Below, piece by piece: positions 16,301-26,773 of a stretch of DNA of 64,000 nucleotides. This DNA comes from DASRLE01 sp963825315. GTDB taxonomy: Bacteria > Verrucomicrobiota > Verrucomicrobiia > Limisphaerales > Palsa-1400. Numbering within the stretch: position 1 is the stretch's first letter; every line of letters begins with the position of its first letter. Position numbers and translations under genes: made by a program. The stretch spans positions 2,542,001 through 2,606,000 of the forward strand of contig CAWGST010000001.1 in NCBI GenBank assembly GCA_963825315.1, given 5' to 3'. The notes below the pieces were generated by a model. It was not told the DNA's origin. It did no database searches and saw only the letters and a list, made by a program, of their open reading frames with translations.

Positions 16301-18667
16301 CTACCCCATCTCAACCAGAACGTCGTTCTCCTTTTTCATTTTGGAGACGGGAATCAGGTTGCCGTCAATTGGCCGGCCGTTGAGCGTGATCTTTTTAACG
16401 CCTTTCTGGACGCCCGCGCGATTGACCACCCTGATGGCCAGCGTCTTGTTGCGGAACCGGCGGGTGGCGGTGAATTCCTTCCAGCCGGCAGGGATGCAGG
16501 GATCAATGAGAAGGCCGTTGTAATCGGGGCGGATGCCGAGGAGATACTGCGCCGCCGCATAATAGGCCCAGGAGGCGGCGCCGGTCAGCCAGGGGACGCG
16601 CGATGCGCCATAACGCGGGCTGTAAATGCTGTGGGTATATTGCGAGTAAACGTAAGGCTCGCTGCCGCGTATTTCGGCCTTGTCGTTGAACGAGGCCGGC
16701 ATGCTGCCGCGGAAATACTTGAACGCCCTGTCGCCGTTGCCCAGCATCGTTTCCGCCATCACCGCCCAGCCCTGCGTGTGGTTGAAAATGCCGCAGTTTT
16801 CCTTGAGTCCCTTGTTGAACACAATCGAGCGGATTTCCGCGCAGGGGAGGTTTTCATAAGGCGGCGCGCAAAGCATCAGGCCGTAATCGGTGGCGAGCTT
16901 TTCATTGACCGATGTCATCGCCTGCCTGGCGCGATTTTTACCGGCGTGCCCGCTGATAACGCCCCAGGACTGCGTATTGAGATAAATGGAACCGTGCCTG
17001 TTTTCGCGTGAGCCGATTTTCTCGCCGGATTCCTTGTAGGCGCGGAGGTACCATTTGCCGTCCCAGCCGAATTTGTCGAGTTTCCTGTCAATTATTTCGA
17101 GCTGTTTTTTCGCCCAATTGATTTCGGCGGTCTTGCCGAACATCCCGCAAATCTCGATATAGGCCGCCAGGCCGTAACGCACCTGCAGGGCGACAAACAC
17201 CGAAGTGCCCTTTGCGCCCAGCCGCAGGCAATCGTTCCAGTCGGCGAAAAGGCCGCTGGGCAAGCCGTGTTTGCCCGTGCGCTTGAGATTGAATTCAATC
17301 GCCCGGCGGAGGTGGCCGAGCACGGTGGCATTGCCTTTGTCGGCATAGGGCAGGGTCTTGTTGAAAAAACCGGTGTCGCCCGTCTCTTTGACGTAGGTGG
17401 TAATCGCGTTGAAAAGCCACAGGCAGTCATCGGAACGGTATTCGTCTTCCCTGGGCGGCTTTTCCTTGCCGGGCTTGTGCGTGAAGGCCATGACGATTGG
17501 CATCGCGCCGCCGGTGGAGCACTGGCCGGTAATCATCAGCTCAAGGCGTTTCTTCGCCTCATCCGGGATGATTTGCATGACGCCCATAAAATCCTGGACG
17601 GTATCGCGATAACCAAGCCCGTCGCGTTCGCCGCTGTAGATCAGGCTGGCCATTCGCGACCAGGAATAGGTCGTCAGGCAGTTGAACGGACTCCACATGT
17701 TCATCATGCTGTTGAACTGCGGGTCCGGCGTGCGCACTGTTAATCCTGCGATGCGGTTGTGCCAGTATTGGCGGAGCTTTTCAAACCCGGCTTTGACTGT
17801 GGCGATAGCGCCGAACTGTTTGACGGTTCTTTTGCCTTCGACGGAGGCCTTGCCGACGCCCAGCAGGACCACAAGCTCTTTTGTCCGGCCCGGCTCGAGG
17901 CCGATATCAATCTGGATTGAGCCGCAGCCGTCATCGCCAACGGCCTTTGAGCCGGTGCATTTGCCTTTTTCGACGACCATCGGATTCGCGTAACCGCGAT
18001 ACGGGCTGATGAACACGTCACGGTCGGTATCGAAGCCGGCCACTTCGCCGCCAAGGAACGCCAGAAAAGACCGGTTGTCCTGGCCGCTGACGAGAACGGA
18101 ACTTCCGTAATCAACGATACCGTCAACGCAATCCATTTTCACAATGCCGTGGGAGTATTGCAGGTTGAGGAAATCGTGGAAACACTGCCAGGTGTTCGGG
18201 TATTCGACGAACGTGAACAAGCTCAGGTTTCTTTTGACGCTGTCTTTATTTGTCACTTTCAACAGCCAGCATTCGAAAAGTTTGCCAAGGGGAACGAAAT
18301 AGGTGGTTTCCGTTTCGATCTTTGCATACCGGGAATTGATGATGGTGTAAGCGGCGCCGTGCCGGCAGGTGGTTTGATACTGGTCCAGGGGTTTGCCCAC
18401 GGGCTGCCAGGCATTTGACCAGTAATCGCCTGACTGCTGGTCGCGGAGATAAACATACCTGCCCGGCTGGTCGGCCGGGACGTCGTCGAAACGCAGCCGC
18501 ATCAGGCGTCCCTGCGCGGCCGACAAATGGAAGCTGTAGCCGCCCGCGTTATTGGTGATGATGGCGCCGTATTCCGTCGAGCCGAGATAATTCGCCCAGG
18601 ACCGCGGCGTATCGGGTCTTTCGATTACGTATTCCCTTGCCTGGTCGTCAAAATATCCGAATCTCAT
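16301..18667 (-). CDS. GH94 cellobiose/cellodextrin phosphorylase-like enzyme
   Basis: A 788-residue protein with no signal peptide. It has an N-terminal beta-sandwich (MRFGYFDDQAREYVI, WANYLGSTEYGAIITNNAGGYSF) and an (alpha/alpha)6 catalytic domain with YSGERDGLGYRDTVQDFMG and FADWNDCLRLG, whose Asp pair near 476-479 includes the general acid. IRPDYNGLLIDPCIPAGW near the C-terminus is typical of the family. GH94 enzymes split beta-glucosyl disaccharides with phosphate, giving sugar 1-phosphate. In a glucomannan locus, cellobiose or cello-oligosaccharide is a likely substrate, but beta-mannosyl variants cannot be excluded. Last gene of the minus-strand arm, 37 bp after a GPH symporter gene. 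Confidence 0.92.
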   Translation of the reverse strand: MRFGYFDDQAREYVIERPDTPRSWANYLGSTEYGAIITNNAGGYSFHLSAAQGRLMRLRFDDVPADQPGRYVYLRDQQSGDYWSNAWQPVGKPLDQYQTTCRHGAAYTIINSRYAKIETETTYFVPLGKLFECWLLKVTNKDSVKRNLSLFTFVEYPNTWQCFHDFLNLQYSHGIVKMDCVDGIVDYGSSVLVSGQDNRSFLAFLGGEVAGFDTDRDVFISPYRGYANPMVVEKGKCTGSKAVGDDGCGSIQIDIGLEPGRTKELVVLLGVGKASVEGKRTVKQFGAIATVKAGFEKLRQYWHNRIAGLTVRTPDPQFNSMMNMWSPFNCLTTYSWSRMASLIYSGERDGLGYRDTVQDFMGVMQIIPDEAKKRLELMITGQCSTGGAMPIVMAFTHKPGKEKPPREDEYRSDDCLWLFNAITTYVKETGDTGFFNKTLPYADKGNATVLGHLRRAIEFNLKRTGKHGLPSGLFADWNDCLRLGAKGTSVFVALQVRYGLAAYIEICGMFGKTAEINWAKKQLEIIDRKLDKFGWDGKWYLRAYKESGEKIGSRENRHGSIYLNTQSWGVISGHAGKNRARQAMTSVNEKLATDYGLMLCAPPYENLPCAEIRSIVFNKGLKENCGIFNHTQGWAVMAETMLGNGDRAFKYFRGSMPASFNDKAEIRGSEPYVYSQYTHSIYSPRYGASRVPWLTGAASWAYYAAAQYLLGIRPDYNGLLIDPCIPAGWKEFTATRRFRNKTLAIRVVNRAGVQKGVKKITLNGRPIDGNLIPVSKMKKENDVLVEMG

Positions 18668-18704
18668 AATCCGCCTGTCTCTCTAATGTGGTTGTTATAC
18701 TTTG

Positions 18705-20162
18705 CTATACCTTGCCCCGGCGCGCCTCAAGAGTCGTCCGGATTTCCTCGCATATCTTCTTTGTCAGCGGCAATTGCAGAATAAAGGTTATAACCAAAAT
18801 CAGTCCGACAAGAGGGATGATGGCAAGCATGGCGCGTATCCAGAAAATCGTGTGAGGTGTCTGTGCCGTGACGGCCGAATTGTAACCGATCCAGGAGAGG
18901 ATGGCTCCCGCCATGGCTCCCCCCATGGAATTACCCAGTTTGAGAATATACGTTCCGCAGGAAGTAAAAGAGCCTTCGCGTCTTTTGCCGGTATGAAGCT
19001 CGTCGTAATCAATGACGTCGGCGCTGATTGAGCCGTGCAGCATCCACAAACCGGACGCGGCAAGCCCCATTATTGCGGAAGCGATGGTTTGCAGCCAGGG
19101 GATGGCGGGGTTATAAAGATACCACGAGCCGCCGTAGCCGATTATGCCTATAACGGCGGCGACAATGAGCGCGTTGCGCTTGCCTGTCAAATAGGCAACC
19201 CTGTTCAGGGTCGGAGCGCCTATAAGCCCGCCCACCATAAACGAAAGACCCATCCAGAAGTTCCAGGCGTTGCCCAACACCTGATCGCCGCGGCAGACAT
19301 AAAAGACCGTCGCGTAGTAGCCCAGTGTGCCGATCATGCTCGTGGCTACGTTAAAAGAGGCGCCCACGAGCAATATAATCAGAAACGGCCGGCAGGTCAG
19401 CGTTTCATAAAACGAGCTTTTAATGGAGACGCGCTCCGTGATTTTTACAACGATCTTTTCGTAATACCGCTCTTTAACCCTGAAGAAGATGATGACGGCG
19501 AAGACGGCCATCAGGACACCCAAAATGCAGGTATAGACTTGCATGCCCAGAAGGACATTTTGTTTGCCCGTCGCTGGAACAAGGAACCACGCGAGATTCG
19601 TAAAGCGCAACGCATAAAAATTGCCAACTTCGAAAACCTTCTGCATCGCGCTTCGGTAGGTCATAATGGACGTGCGTTCCTCGTAATCGGGGGTCATCTC
19701 ATTGGACAAGCTGTTAAAGGGCACTGTGAAGGTGCTGAAGATGGGAATGTAAATCATCGAGGATACAATCATATACCAGAAGACAGCCGATACTCCGAGA
19801 AAGGTCTTATCCGACCAGGAAGGCGAAACCATAAACAGCATCGGAAGCCCCAGGCCGCATATAATGCCCGAAACGAGAATGAAAGGCCGTCTCCGGCCGT
19901 ATTTTGACCGAAAATTGTCCGATATCCAACCCACAAACGGGTCAGAAATCGCGTCATAAAGGCGGATTAGCGTCAACGCCAGGCCAACCAGCCACGGGGA
20001 AACACCCAGGTAGATATTAAACACTGCAAAAGCGACAGCCGGGTACAACCAAAGCCCCCACATATCCAGCGCGGTTCCAAGGCCATAGGCCATTTTTGTA
20101 AGAACCGGGAGGCGATCCCGAACTATCTGGCCGGTATTATTTGCGGTTGTTTCCTGTGGCAT
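18705..20162 (-). CDS. GPH-family (MFS) sugar:cation symporter
   Basis: A 485-residue, 12-helix protein of the glycoside-pentoside-hexuronide symporter type. Early motifs MAYGLGTALDMWGLWLYPAV and RLYDAISDPFVGWISDN match the family's Na+/melibiose-binding helix and loop. R.GRRRPFILVSG (here KYGRRRPFILVSG) is the conserved cytoplasmic loop. It probably imports mannan- or glucomannan-derived oligosaccharides for the intracellular phosphorylases. It lies 45 bp after the GH130 gene in the minus-strand operon. The start at 20162 is the natural one for the cytoplasmic N-terminus. Confidence 0.9.
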   Translation of the reverse strand: MPQETTANNTGQIVRDRLPVLTKMAYGLGTALDMWGLWLYPAVAFAVFNIYLGVSPWLVGLALTLIRLYDAISDPFVGWISDNFRSKYGRRRPFILVSGIICGLGLPMLFMVSPSWSDKTFLGVSAVFWYMIVSSMIYIPIFSTFTVPFNSLSNEMTPDYEERTSIMTYRSAMQKVFEVGNFYALRFTNLAWFLVPATGKQNVLLGMQVYTCILGVLMAVFAVIIFFRVKERYYEKIVVKITERVSIKSSFYETLTCRPFLIILLVGASFNVATSMIGTLGYYATVFYVCRGDQVLGNAWNFWMGLSFMVGGLIGAPTLNRVAYLTGKRNALIVAAVIGIIGYGGSWYLYNPAIPWLQTIASAIMGLAASGLWMLHGSISADVIDYDELHTGKRREGSFTSCGTYILKLGNSMGGAMAGAILSWIGYNSAVTAQTPHTIFWIRAMLAIIPLVGLILVITFILQLPLTKKICEEIRTTLEARRGKV

Positions 20163-20207
20163 CTTTACTCCTGATTGGGGATGGGTTGTTGGGGGGTTTT
20201 GAGGCGA

Positions 20208-21197
20208 TTAAACTTCCGAGTTCTTCTTGATATAATTGATCAAGGCATCAACCTGCGTGAACGCGACGGCCGTGCAGGTATCGGCGGCGCCGTAATAAAT
20301 GGCAATTCTGCCCGTCCTGGCGTCATAGATGTTCGCACAGGGAAACGTCACGTTCGGCACAAAGCCGGTTGTCTCATACAACTTCTCCGGCGTGAGCAGA
20401 TAATCGCGGGTCCTGTATAACACTTTCCAGGGTTGGTTGATATCGAGTATCGCCGCGCCAAAGCTGTAAACGAAGCCGTTGCACGTCCCGGATACTCCAT
20501 GATAGAACAACAGCCAGCCTTCCGTTGTCTCAATTGGGACCGGCCCCGCGCCGATTTTTGTGCCCTGCCACCATCCGCTTCCGCCCCTGGCCATCACGTG
20601 CTTGTGATTTCCCCAATAGATCAGGTCCGGGCTTTCGCTCATATAGATATCGCCGAAAGGCGTGTGGGCGCTGTCGCTGGGACGACTCAACAGCAGATAC
20701 TTGCCGTTGACCTTTCTTGGGAAAAGAACCCCGTTTCTGTTGAAGGGCATAAGCGGATTCGGCATGCGGATAAAGGTCTTGAAATCCCTGGTCCTGCCCA
20801 GGCCGATGGACGCCCCGCGCATATCGTCGCACCAAACGATATAGCAGGTGTCGCCAATCCTGACGAATCTCGGATCATAACCATAGCTGAGCGGATTTGG
20901 TTTCCCCTGTTCGTCAACCCACTCTATCGGGTCGGGTCCGATCTTCCATTGCAGGCCGTCTTTGCTTTTGCCGAAAAACAACGCCGCCCGCCCGTTTTTC
21001 TGGTCGGCCCTGAAGACCCCGACAAATTCATTTTGATGCGGCAGCACCGCGCTGTTGAATATCCTTGCGGCCCTGGGTATCGGGTTCCAGTCCAATATGG
21101 GATTGCCGCTGTATCTCCAGAGCACGTCAATACAATCCCGGGGTTTGTCCTCCCACGGCATGTTGTGGAGCGGTTCGCCGATAATTATGTTCTTCAT
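20208..21197 (-). CDS. GH130 beta-mannoside phosphorylase
   Basis: A 329-residue protein without a signal peptide, folding as a five-bladed propeller. ARIFNSAVLPHQNEFVGVFR and SYGYDPRFVRIGDTCYI place the catalytic Asp at residue 108. GTKIGAGPVPIETTEGWLLFYHG carries the phosphate-binding region. It lacks the long N-terminal helix of GH130_1 (compare the gene at 30.7 kb) and fits GH130_2, which phosphorolyses beta-1,4-mannooligosaccharides to mannose 1-phosphate. Beta-1,4-mannosyl-GlcNAc is an alternative substrate in the subfamily. It begins 3 bp after the upstream symporter stop, so it is co-translated. Confidence 0.9.
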   Translation of the reverse strand: MKNIIIGEPLHNMPWEDKPRDCIDVLWRYSGNPILDWNPIPRAARIFNSAVLPHQNEFVGVFRADQKNGRAALFFGKSKDGLQWKIGPDPIEWVDEQGKPNPLSYGYDPRFVRIGDTCYIVWCDDMRGASIGLGRTRDFKTFIRMPNPLMPFNRNGVLFPRKVNGKYLLLSRPSDSAHTPFGDIYMSESPDLIYWGNHKHVMARGGSGWWQGTKIGAGPVPIETTEGWLLFYHGVSGTCNGFVYSFGAAILDINQPWKVLYRTRDYLLTPEKLYETTGFVPNVTFPCANIYDARTGRIAIYYGAADTCTAVAFTQVDALINYIKKNSEV

Positions 21198-21200
21198 CTT

Positions 21201-22619
21201 TTACGTTGTTGCAGCGGCCTGGCCGCTGGCCTTGCGTCTTTCATCCAGTCCCGCTTTAACTTTTACCATGGTCTCTTCATCCAATTTGTAGAAGAACATC
21301 AGAACGATCAGCGCGACCACTCCCACGGCAACCGGTATTATGCTCATCATCTCTTTCAAACCGTTCAGAACATTTATGTTTTGAGCCACATTGGCCACAA
21401 ATCCTGTCTTGGCCAGAATGAAGGCCGCAGTCATTGAACCGACGGCCCACCCGAGTTTGTTCGACATAATGGATGCCGAGAACACCAGTCCGGTTGCCCT
21501 TCTGCCGGTCTTCCATTCGGAATAGTCGGCCGTGTCGGCATACATAATCCATAACAGGGCGGAAATTGGGCCTCCGGCCAGCGAGCCGATGGCCTGAAAA
21601 ACAAAAATGAGCGTTAAATTTTCCGGTTTGAAGAAATAGAATGAGCCGGTGCAAACGAGCGCGGTGATGAAAAGAATGATCGCCGCTTTCTTTCTTCCCA
21701 GGAATCTGGCGAACAACGGAACCAGGGCCACTCCCACCAAAGACAACAACTGCCCAACGGTGTTGAAAGCGGACGCCAGCACTTCAAAGCCATATTTGTG
21801 GGTTGTACCGAACAATGTAACGTTCTGCTCCCCGATGTAATACTTGAAATAGTGGGTGGTCACATTCATACGGATGCAGACGAAGAGGATAAAAAGAATT
21901 GTCACGATGAACAGCAATATCCAGGGCACGTTCTGGATTATGTCCCCCAAGTCCCTTGTTACGTTGGTTTTTTCCCTGGCGATGGGCTGAACACGCTCGT
22001 GCGCTGAAAGGAAAGTCACCAAAAGGAAAACAACCGCCGCCGCAGCGTAAATGATCATTGTCATGTGCCAGCCCTTTGCGTCGTTACCCTCCCCAAAATA
22101 CTTTGCCAGCGGCAGGGCCGTTGCGGAAACGATAATTCCGGCTGTAAACGCGCCTATAAATTTGGAAGTTGCGGCATCTGCTCTTTCGACGGGGTCCCCG
22201 CTGATGACGCCAAGCAAGGCCGTGTAGGGAATATTGACCGTTGAATACAGGAACATAAAAGCGATAAACGTGATGTAGGCATAAACCAGTTTTCCTGTGT
22301 CCGCAAAAGCAGGCGTCGAAAACGCGAGAACCGCGGAAACCGCCAGCGGAACGGCTCCCCATAATATATAGGGCCTGAATTTGCCCCACCGGCTTTTGGT
22401 GCGGTCGGCCGTCATTCCGATTACCACGTCAAAAAACGCATCCATCACCCTGGAAACGAAAAACATTACGCCGGCGGCTTTTGCTGTCAGGCCGAATACA
22501 TCTGTATAAAAGTAAAGCAGATATACCATGATCGTCTGCCAGAACAATACCGACGCCAAATCACCGAATCCGTAGCCGATTTTTTCTCTTAACGGGAGTT
22601 TCTGGATTTCGTTGCTCAT
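21201..22619 (-). CDS. Second GPH-family sugar:cation symporter
   Basis: A 472-residue, 12-helix protein. EKIGYGFGDLASVLFWQTIMVY, FVSRVMDAFFDVVIG and KSRWGKFRPYILWG are the GPH signature segments, and the family's internal WKTGRRATGLVFSASIMSNKLG is present. It is only distantly similar to the symporter at 18.7 kb, so two different oligosaccharides may be imported. It is the first gene of the minus-strand arm; the 412-bp divergent gap to the sodium symporter at 23032 should hold the promoters of both arms. Confidence 0.9.
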   Translation of the reverse strand: MSNEIQKLPLREKIGYGFGDLASVLFWQTIMVYLLYFYTDVFGLTAKAAGVMFFVSRVMDAFFDVVIGMTADRTKSRWGKFRPYILWGAVPLAVSAVLAFSTPAFADTGKLVYAYITFIAFMFLYSTVNIPYTALLGVISGDPVERADAATSKFIGAFTAGIIVSATALPLAKYFGEGNDAKGWHMTMIIYAAAAVVFLLVTFLSAHERVQPIAREKTNVTRDLGDIIQNVPWILLFIVTILFILFVCIRMNVTTHYFKYYIGEQNVTLFGTTHKYGFEVLASAFNTVGQLLSLVGVALVPLFARFLGRKKAAIILFITALVCTGSFYFFKPENLTLIFVFQAIGSLAGGPISALLWIMYADTADYSEWKTGRRATGLVFSASIMSNKLGWAVGSMTAAFILAKTGFVANVAQNINVLNGLKEMMSIIPVAVGVVALIVLMFFYKLDEETMVKVKAGLDERRKASGQAAATT

Positions 22620-23031
22620 GGGTTCTTCTCTGGTTTCATGGGTTCATTCGTTGACGCCCGCCGGCAGCCCGGAGACTTTGGCCGTTCGTGCCGCCCCGTT
22701 GAAATCCACCGCTCGCCGCCAACGCCCATCTCGGGGCTGACCAGACGCTGATGGACATGGGTTGAATTCCTCAAGCTGAGGGGGAAGGAAACCTCGACGT
22801 CGCCATTGCCATGGGTATGCATGTCTTGGATGATAAAATCCGCCGGGGCGGAATAGTCAAGTGCCATCCGCCGCCGTGGGGAAACCAGGGAAAGATGAGG
22901 CTTCGTTAAAACTTTGGACTTGAAGGGAACGGGAGTTTTTCCCAACATCGCATCATGTTACTGAATCCTGCGCTGCTGAACCGCACTCTGCCTGAAGCCG
23001 CGCGCGCCACCGTCTGCCATCCTGTTCCTCC
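22620..23031. promoter_or_regulatory. Divergent intergenic region of the mannan locus
   Basis: 412 bp between the outward-facing symporter genes, so both operon promoters must lie here or further inside. I see no clear sigma-70 boxes or operator palindrome by eye. The open frames in it (for example on the minus strand 22616-22948) look accidental. Confidence 0.5.
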
Positions 23032-24903
23032 ATGAAATTCCACGCAGTTGATATCGCCATTATCATCGGCTATTTCGCCGCGGTAATTATGATCGGCCTT
23101 TGGGTTTCCCGGCGCGGCTCCAAGGATATGGACTCCTATTTTCTCGGCGGCAAGGCCCTGCCCTGGTACATGCTGGGTGTTTCCAATGCTTCGGGCATGT
23201 TCGATATCAGCGGCACAATGTGGCTGGTTTATATTTTGTTTGTTTATGGCCTGAAAAGCCTGTGGCTGCCGTGGCTGTGGCCGACTTTCAACCAAATTTT
23301 CCTCATGATGTTCGTGAGCCAGTGGCTGCGCCGTTCCAATGTGATGACGGGCGCGGAATGGATTCAGACCCGCTTCGGCCGTGACACGGGCGCGAGTTTG
23401 GCGCATTTGAGCGTTGTCTTCTTCGCGCTGGTCAACGTGATCGGCCTGCTGGCCTACGCCTTCAAAGGCATCGGCAAATTTGCCGTGGTCATGTTGCCGT
23501 GGCGGTTTCCGTGGGGGGCCAACCCCATTTTCAGCGATGAGAACACTTACGCAATAATCATTCTCGGTCTTACTTCGCTCTATGTGGTCAAAGGCGGCAT
23601 GGTCAGCGTGGTGATCACGGAAGTGATGCAGTTCACGATTCTGACTGTCACCGCCCTGGTCATCGGCTGCGTCGCCATGTACAGGGTTTCGCCGGACATG
23701 TTTGCACACTCGATTCCAGCCGGGTGGACGAACCCGTTTTTTGGCTGGAAACTTGGACTCGATTGGACGGGGATACTTGACAAGGTCAACGATGCCATCA
23801 AATCGGACGGCAACGAGTTTTTTATGATTGTGTTCGGGATGATGTTCTTCAAGGGCGTGCTGGCGAGCCTGGCCGGACCGGCGCCGAACTACGATATGCA
23901 GCGCATTCTGGCCACGCGCAACCCGCGCGAAGCGGCCAAGATGAGCGGCATGGTCAGCCTGGTGCTCTACTTTCCCCGTTACTTCATGATTGCCGGCATT
24001 ACGGTGCTGGCCCTGGCCTTTTGCATGCCGCAGTTGCGGGCCATGGACAAGCCCGATTTTGAGAAGCTGCTCCCCATCGTTTTGAGCCAGTATGTGCCGG
24101 TGGGCGTGGTCGGTTTTCTTCTGGCCGGCTTGATGGCGGCCTTCATGTCCAACTTCGCCGCCACACTCAACGCCGCGCCGGCTTATGTGGTGAACGACAT
24201 CTACAAGCGATTCATCAACAGCAACGCCTCCGGGAAAAAGGAGGTTCTCCTCAGCCGGATCGTTTCCCTGATATTCCTGGCCGTTGGCATCCTCTTCGGC
24301 CTCCTGACCACCAGCATTACCGAAGTCATGATGTGGCTGGTGGCCGGGCTTTACGGCGGATACGTCCTGGCCAACATGCTCAAGTGGTATTGGTGGCGCT
24401 TCAACGGATACGGTTATTTCTGGGGCATGCTCTCCGGCATGCTGACCGCAATGTTCGTTCCGGAATCCCCTGTTTTCCGCGGCTTTGCCAATATCTATTT
24501 GGGCCACAGTGTCGCCAACACGCTCTACCTGTTCCCGATTGTCCTGGCCGCGTCCATCGTTGGCTGCATCCTCGGCACCTTTCTGACCAAGCCGGAGGAC
24601 GACGCCATTTTGATGCATTTCTACAAGTCGGTCAATCCCTGGGGCGCGTGGGGGCCGGTCCGGGCGAAAGTAATGAAGGAAGACCCCGATTTTAAACCCA
24701 ACCCCGGCTTCTGGCGCGATACGATCAACGTGCTGGTTGGCATTGTCTGGCAACTGTCGCTCACGGCGCTGCCGATTTACATTGTTTTGCGGGATTGGCA
24801 ATGGGCGGGCGGCATCTTTATCCTGCTTGTCATCACCTCGATCTTCATTAAATTCAACTGGTACGACCGGTTGGAAAAAGAACCCGTCAAGAATTCATTT
24901 TGA
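23032..24903 (+). CDS. Sodium:solute symporter (SSS family)
   Basis: A 623-residue protein with about 13-14 helices. The family region at the start (IAIIIGYFAAVIMIGLWVSRRG, SYFLGGKALPWYMLGVSNAS) is followed by the second-repeat Na+ site helix near LLAGLMAAFMSNFAATLNAA. It resembles SGLT-like sugar transporters. It is the first gene of the plus-strand operon, whose members are joined by short overlaps through 31857, so it very likely imports the saccharides processed by the epimerase and the GH130_1 enzyme. ATG at 23032 is the only good start. Confidence 0.92.
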   Translation: MKFHAVDIAIIIGYFAAVIMIGLWVSRRGSKDMDSYFLGGKALPWYMLGVSNASGMFDISGTMWLVYILFVYGLKSLWLPWLWPTFNQIFLMMFVSQWLRRSNVMTGAEWIQTRFGRDTGASLAHLSVVFFALVNVIGLLAYAFKGIGKFAVVMLPWRFPWGANPIFSDENTYAIIILGLTSLYVVKGGMVSVVITEVMQFTILTVTALVIGCVAMYRVSPDMFAHSIPAGWTNPFFGWKLGLDWTGILDKVNDAIKSDGNEFFMIVFGMMFFKGVLASLAGPAPNYDMQRILATRNPREAAKMSGMVSLVLYFPRYFMIAGITVLALAFCMPQLRAMDKPDFEKLLPIVLSQYVPVGVVGFLLAGLMAAFMSNFAATLNAAPAYVVNDIYKRFINSNASGKKEVLLSRIVSLIFLAVGILFGLLTTSITEVMMWLVAGLYGGYVLANMLKWYWWRFNGYGYFWGMLSGMLTAMFVPESPVFRGFANIYLGHSVANTLYLFPIVLAASIVGCILGTFLTKPEDDAILMHFYKSVNPWGAWGPVRAKVMKEDPDFKPNPGFWRDTINVLVGIVWQLSLTALPIYIVLRDWQWAGGIFILLVITSIFIKFNWYDRLEKEPVKNSF

Positions 24904-24911
24904 ATCCTTTT

Positions 24912-26773
24912 ATGAAGCTTGCCTTGTTGTTCTTGCTGGTATTCGTGATGTGGCCCGGGATTGTGACGCTGCCCGCCGCAGCCGTGCTGCGGGATTTTGT
25001 CACCGTGCGCGGCGATCAATTGATGGCAGGCGGCAAACCGTTCCGGTTTATTTCCTTCAACGTTCCCAATCTTCAATTGATCGAAGACAACGTCATCTTC
25101 GCCGGGACAAATCCCTGGCGTTTGCCGGACCAGTTTGAATTGACGGACGCGCTCTCCACCGTGCGACAGATGGGGGGGACGGTGGCGCGGACTTACGTCA
25201 TTTCGGTGGCGCGGCCGACAGATCCCCCGGAGCGCCCCGCCATGTCCTTGGCCCGGGCCAGTTCAATGAGGAAGCCTTTCGCGAACTGGATCTGGCCTTC
25301 AAGATCGCCAACGAGCAAGGCATCCGTCTCATCCTTCCCTTGGTGGACAACTGGGCCTGGCAAGGCGGGCGGGCGGAATACGCGAGGTTTCGCGGCAAAA
25401 CCAGGGATGATTTTTGGACCGACCCGCAGCTCATCGCCGATTTCAAGGAAACCATCCGCTTCATTGTCACGCGCACCAACACCTGCACCGGAACGCGTTA
25501 CTCCGATGACAAGGCGCTGCTGTGCTGGGAAACCGGCAATGAGTTGAGAACGCCGCCGGTGGCATGGACGCGCGAAATCGCCGCCTTCATCAAGAGCCTC
25601 GATCACAATCATCTGGTCATGGATGGGACAGACGGCCGGGAGTTGCATCCCGAATTGATCGCCCTGCCGGAGGTGGACATCATCACGACGCATCATTATC
25701 CCAATGTGCGCCGGAGAACATTTGCCAAATCCATCCGCGCCAATTGGGAATTGGCCAAAGGCAAAAAGCCTTACATCGAGGGGGAGTTTGGTTTCGTGAG
25801 CACCGCCCAAATGGAGGAGACCATGCAAGCCATCATGGAAACCGGAATGTCAGGCGGTCTGCTGTGGAGCCTGCGCTTCCGAAACCGCGACGGCGGCTTT
25901 TACTGGCATGGCGAACCTGGATTGGGCGGCGACAGGTACAAGGGTTTCCACTGGCCCGGTTCCAGTCTCGGCGCGGCCTATGACGAATTGAATCTGATGG
26001 CCATTGTCCGCAGTAACGCTTTTGCCATCCGCGGCATGACGCCGCCGCCCATACCGGTCCCCGCGCCGCCGCATTTGCTACCAATCCTGGACGCGGCGGC
26101 GATTTCCTGGCAAGGCTCCGTCGGCGCCGCCAGCTACACAGTCGAACGGGCGCCAAAAGCAGGCGGCCCATGGACAGTGGTTGGCGATGACATTGACGAA
26201 AGCTTTGTCCAATATCGTCCGCTCTTTGCGGATGAGTCCGTGCCGGGTGGCGATTGGTTTTATCGCGTTCGCGCCAGGAACGCGGCAGGCTCTTCCGAGC
26301 CGTCCAATATCGCCGGTCCGGTCAAAGTAACCCGTGCGACACTCGTGGACGAACTGGCCGACCTTAAAAAGGTGAACGCCGTCCAGGGCGATGTGGTGAT
26401 CAAAACGAACGAGTGCCGCCAGGCGAAGGAAGACGCGCATCGCGCCGCCGGAAAAGCCGGCGACGCCCTGACCTACCGGCTTCCCACACGAGTCCAGGGC
26501 TTTCGTGTGTTCGCTTTCTTTCCCCATGACATCGCGGACCTGAAATTCTCCATCTCCGCCGACGGCCGGAATTATCAAGAGGTCAAGGCGGACAAAAATG
26601 AGTATTTTCAAGGCGCCGGAGACTATGATTACTGGAAGCCTGTGCTCTACCGCGCTGACAATATCGGCGGAGCCGGGAAGTGCCTGAGAATCGAGATGGC
26701 CGGTGAAACCCAGATTGGACGGGTGGAAATCATGTATGAATTGAACAAAAATCAAGCGGGCGCTCTTCCATGA
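24912..26773 (+). pseudogene. Secreted GH5-type beta-mannanase gene with a single-base frameshift
   Basis: Two frames join into one 620-residue protein if one C is added to the C4 run at 25234-25237, restoring DPPERPRHVLGPGQFNEEAF. I start it at the ATG at 24912 (KLALLFLLVFVMWPG signal peptide); a TTG at 24900 overlaps the symporter stop. The catalytic domain (~30-390) has WETGNELR (acid/base) and YIEGEFGF (nucleophile). A fibronectin-III-like module (~400-470: ISWQGSVGAASYTVERAP, WFYRVRARNAAGSSEP) and a C-terminal discoidin-like beta-domain (~480-615) follow. All parts look otherwise intact, so this may be a sequencing error, a recent mutation or a phase-variable run. Its stop overlaps the epimerase ATG by 4 bp. 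Confidence 0.82.

Noticed and set aside
15942..16523. Plus-strand 193-codon open frame
   Set aside because: It runs into the antisense of the GH94 3' end. The unique part is GTTGCC-rich non-coding sequence.
22906..24801. Minus-strand 631-codon open frame
   Set aside because: Antisense to the clear sodium:solute symporter. Composition (His/Gln/Asp) is that of a reversed membrane-protein gene.
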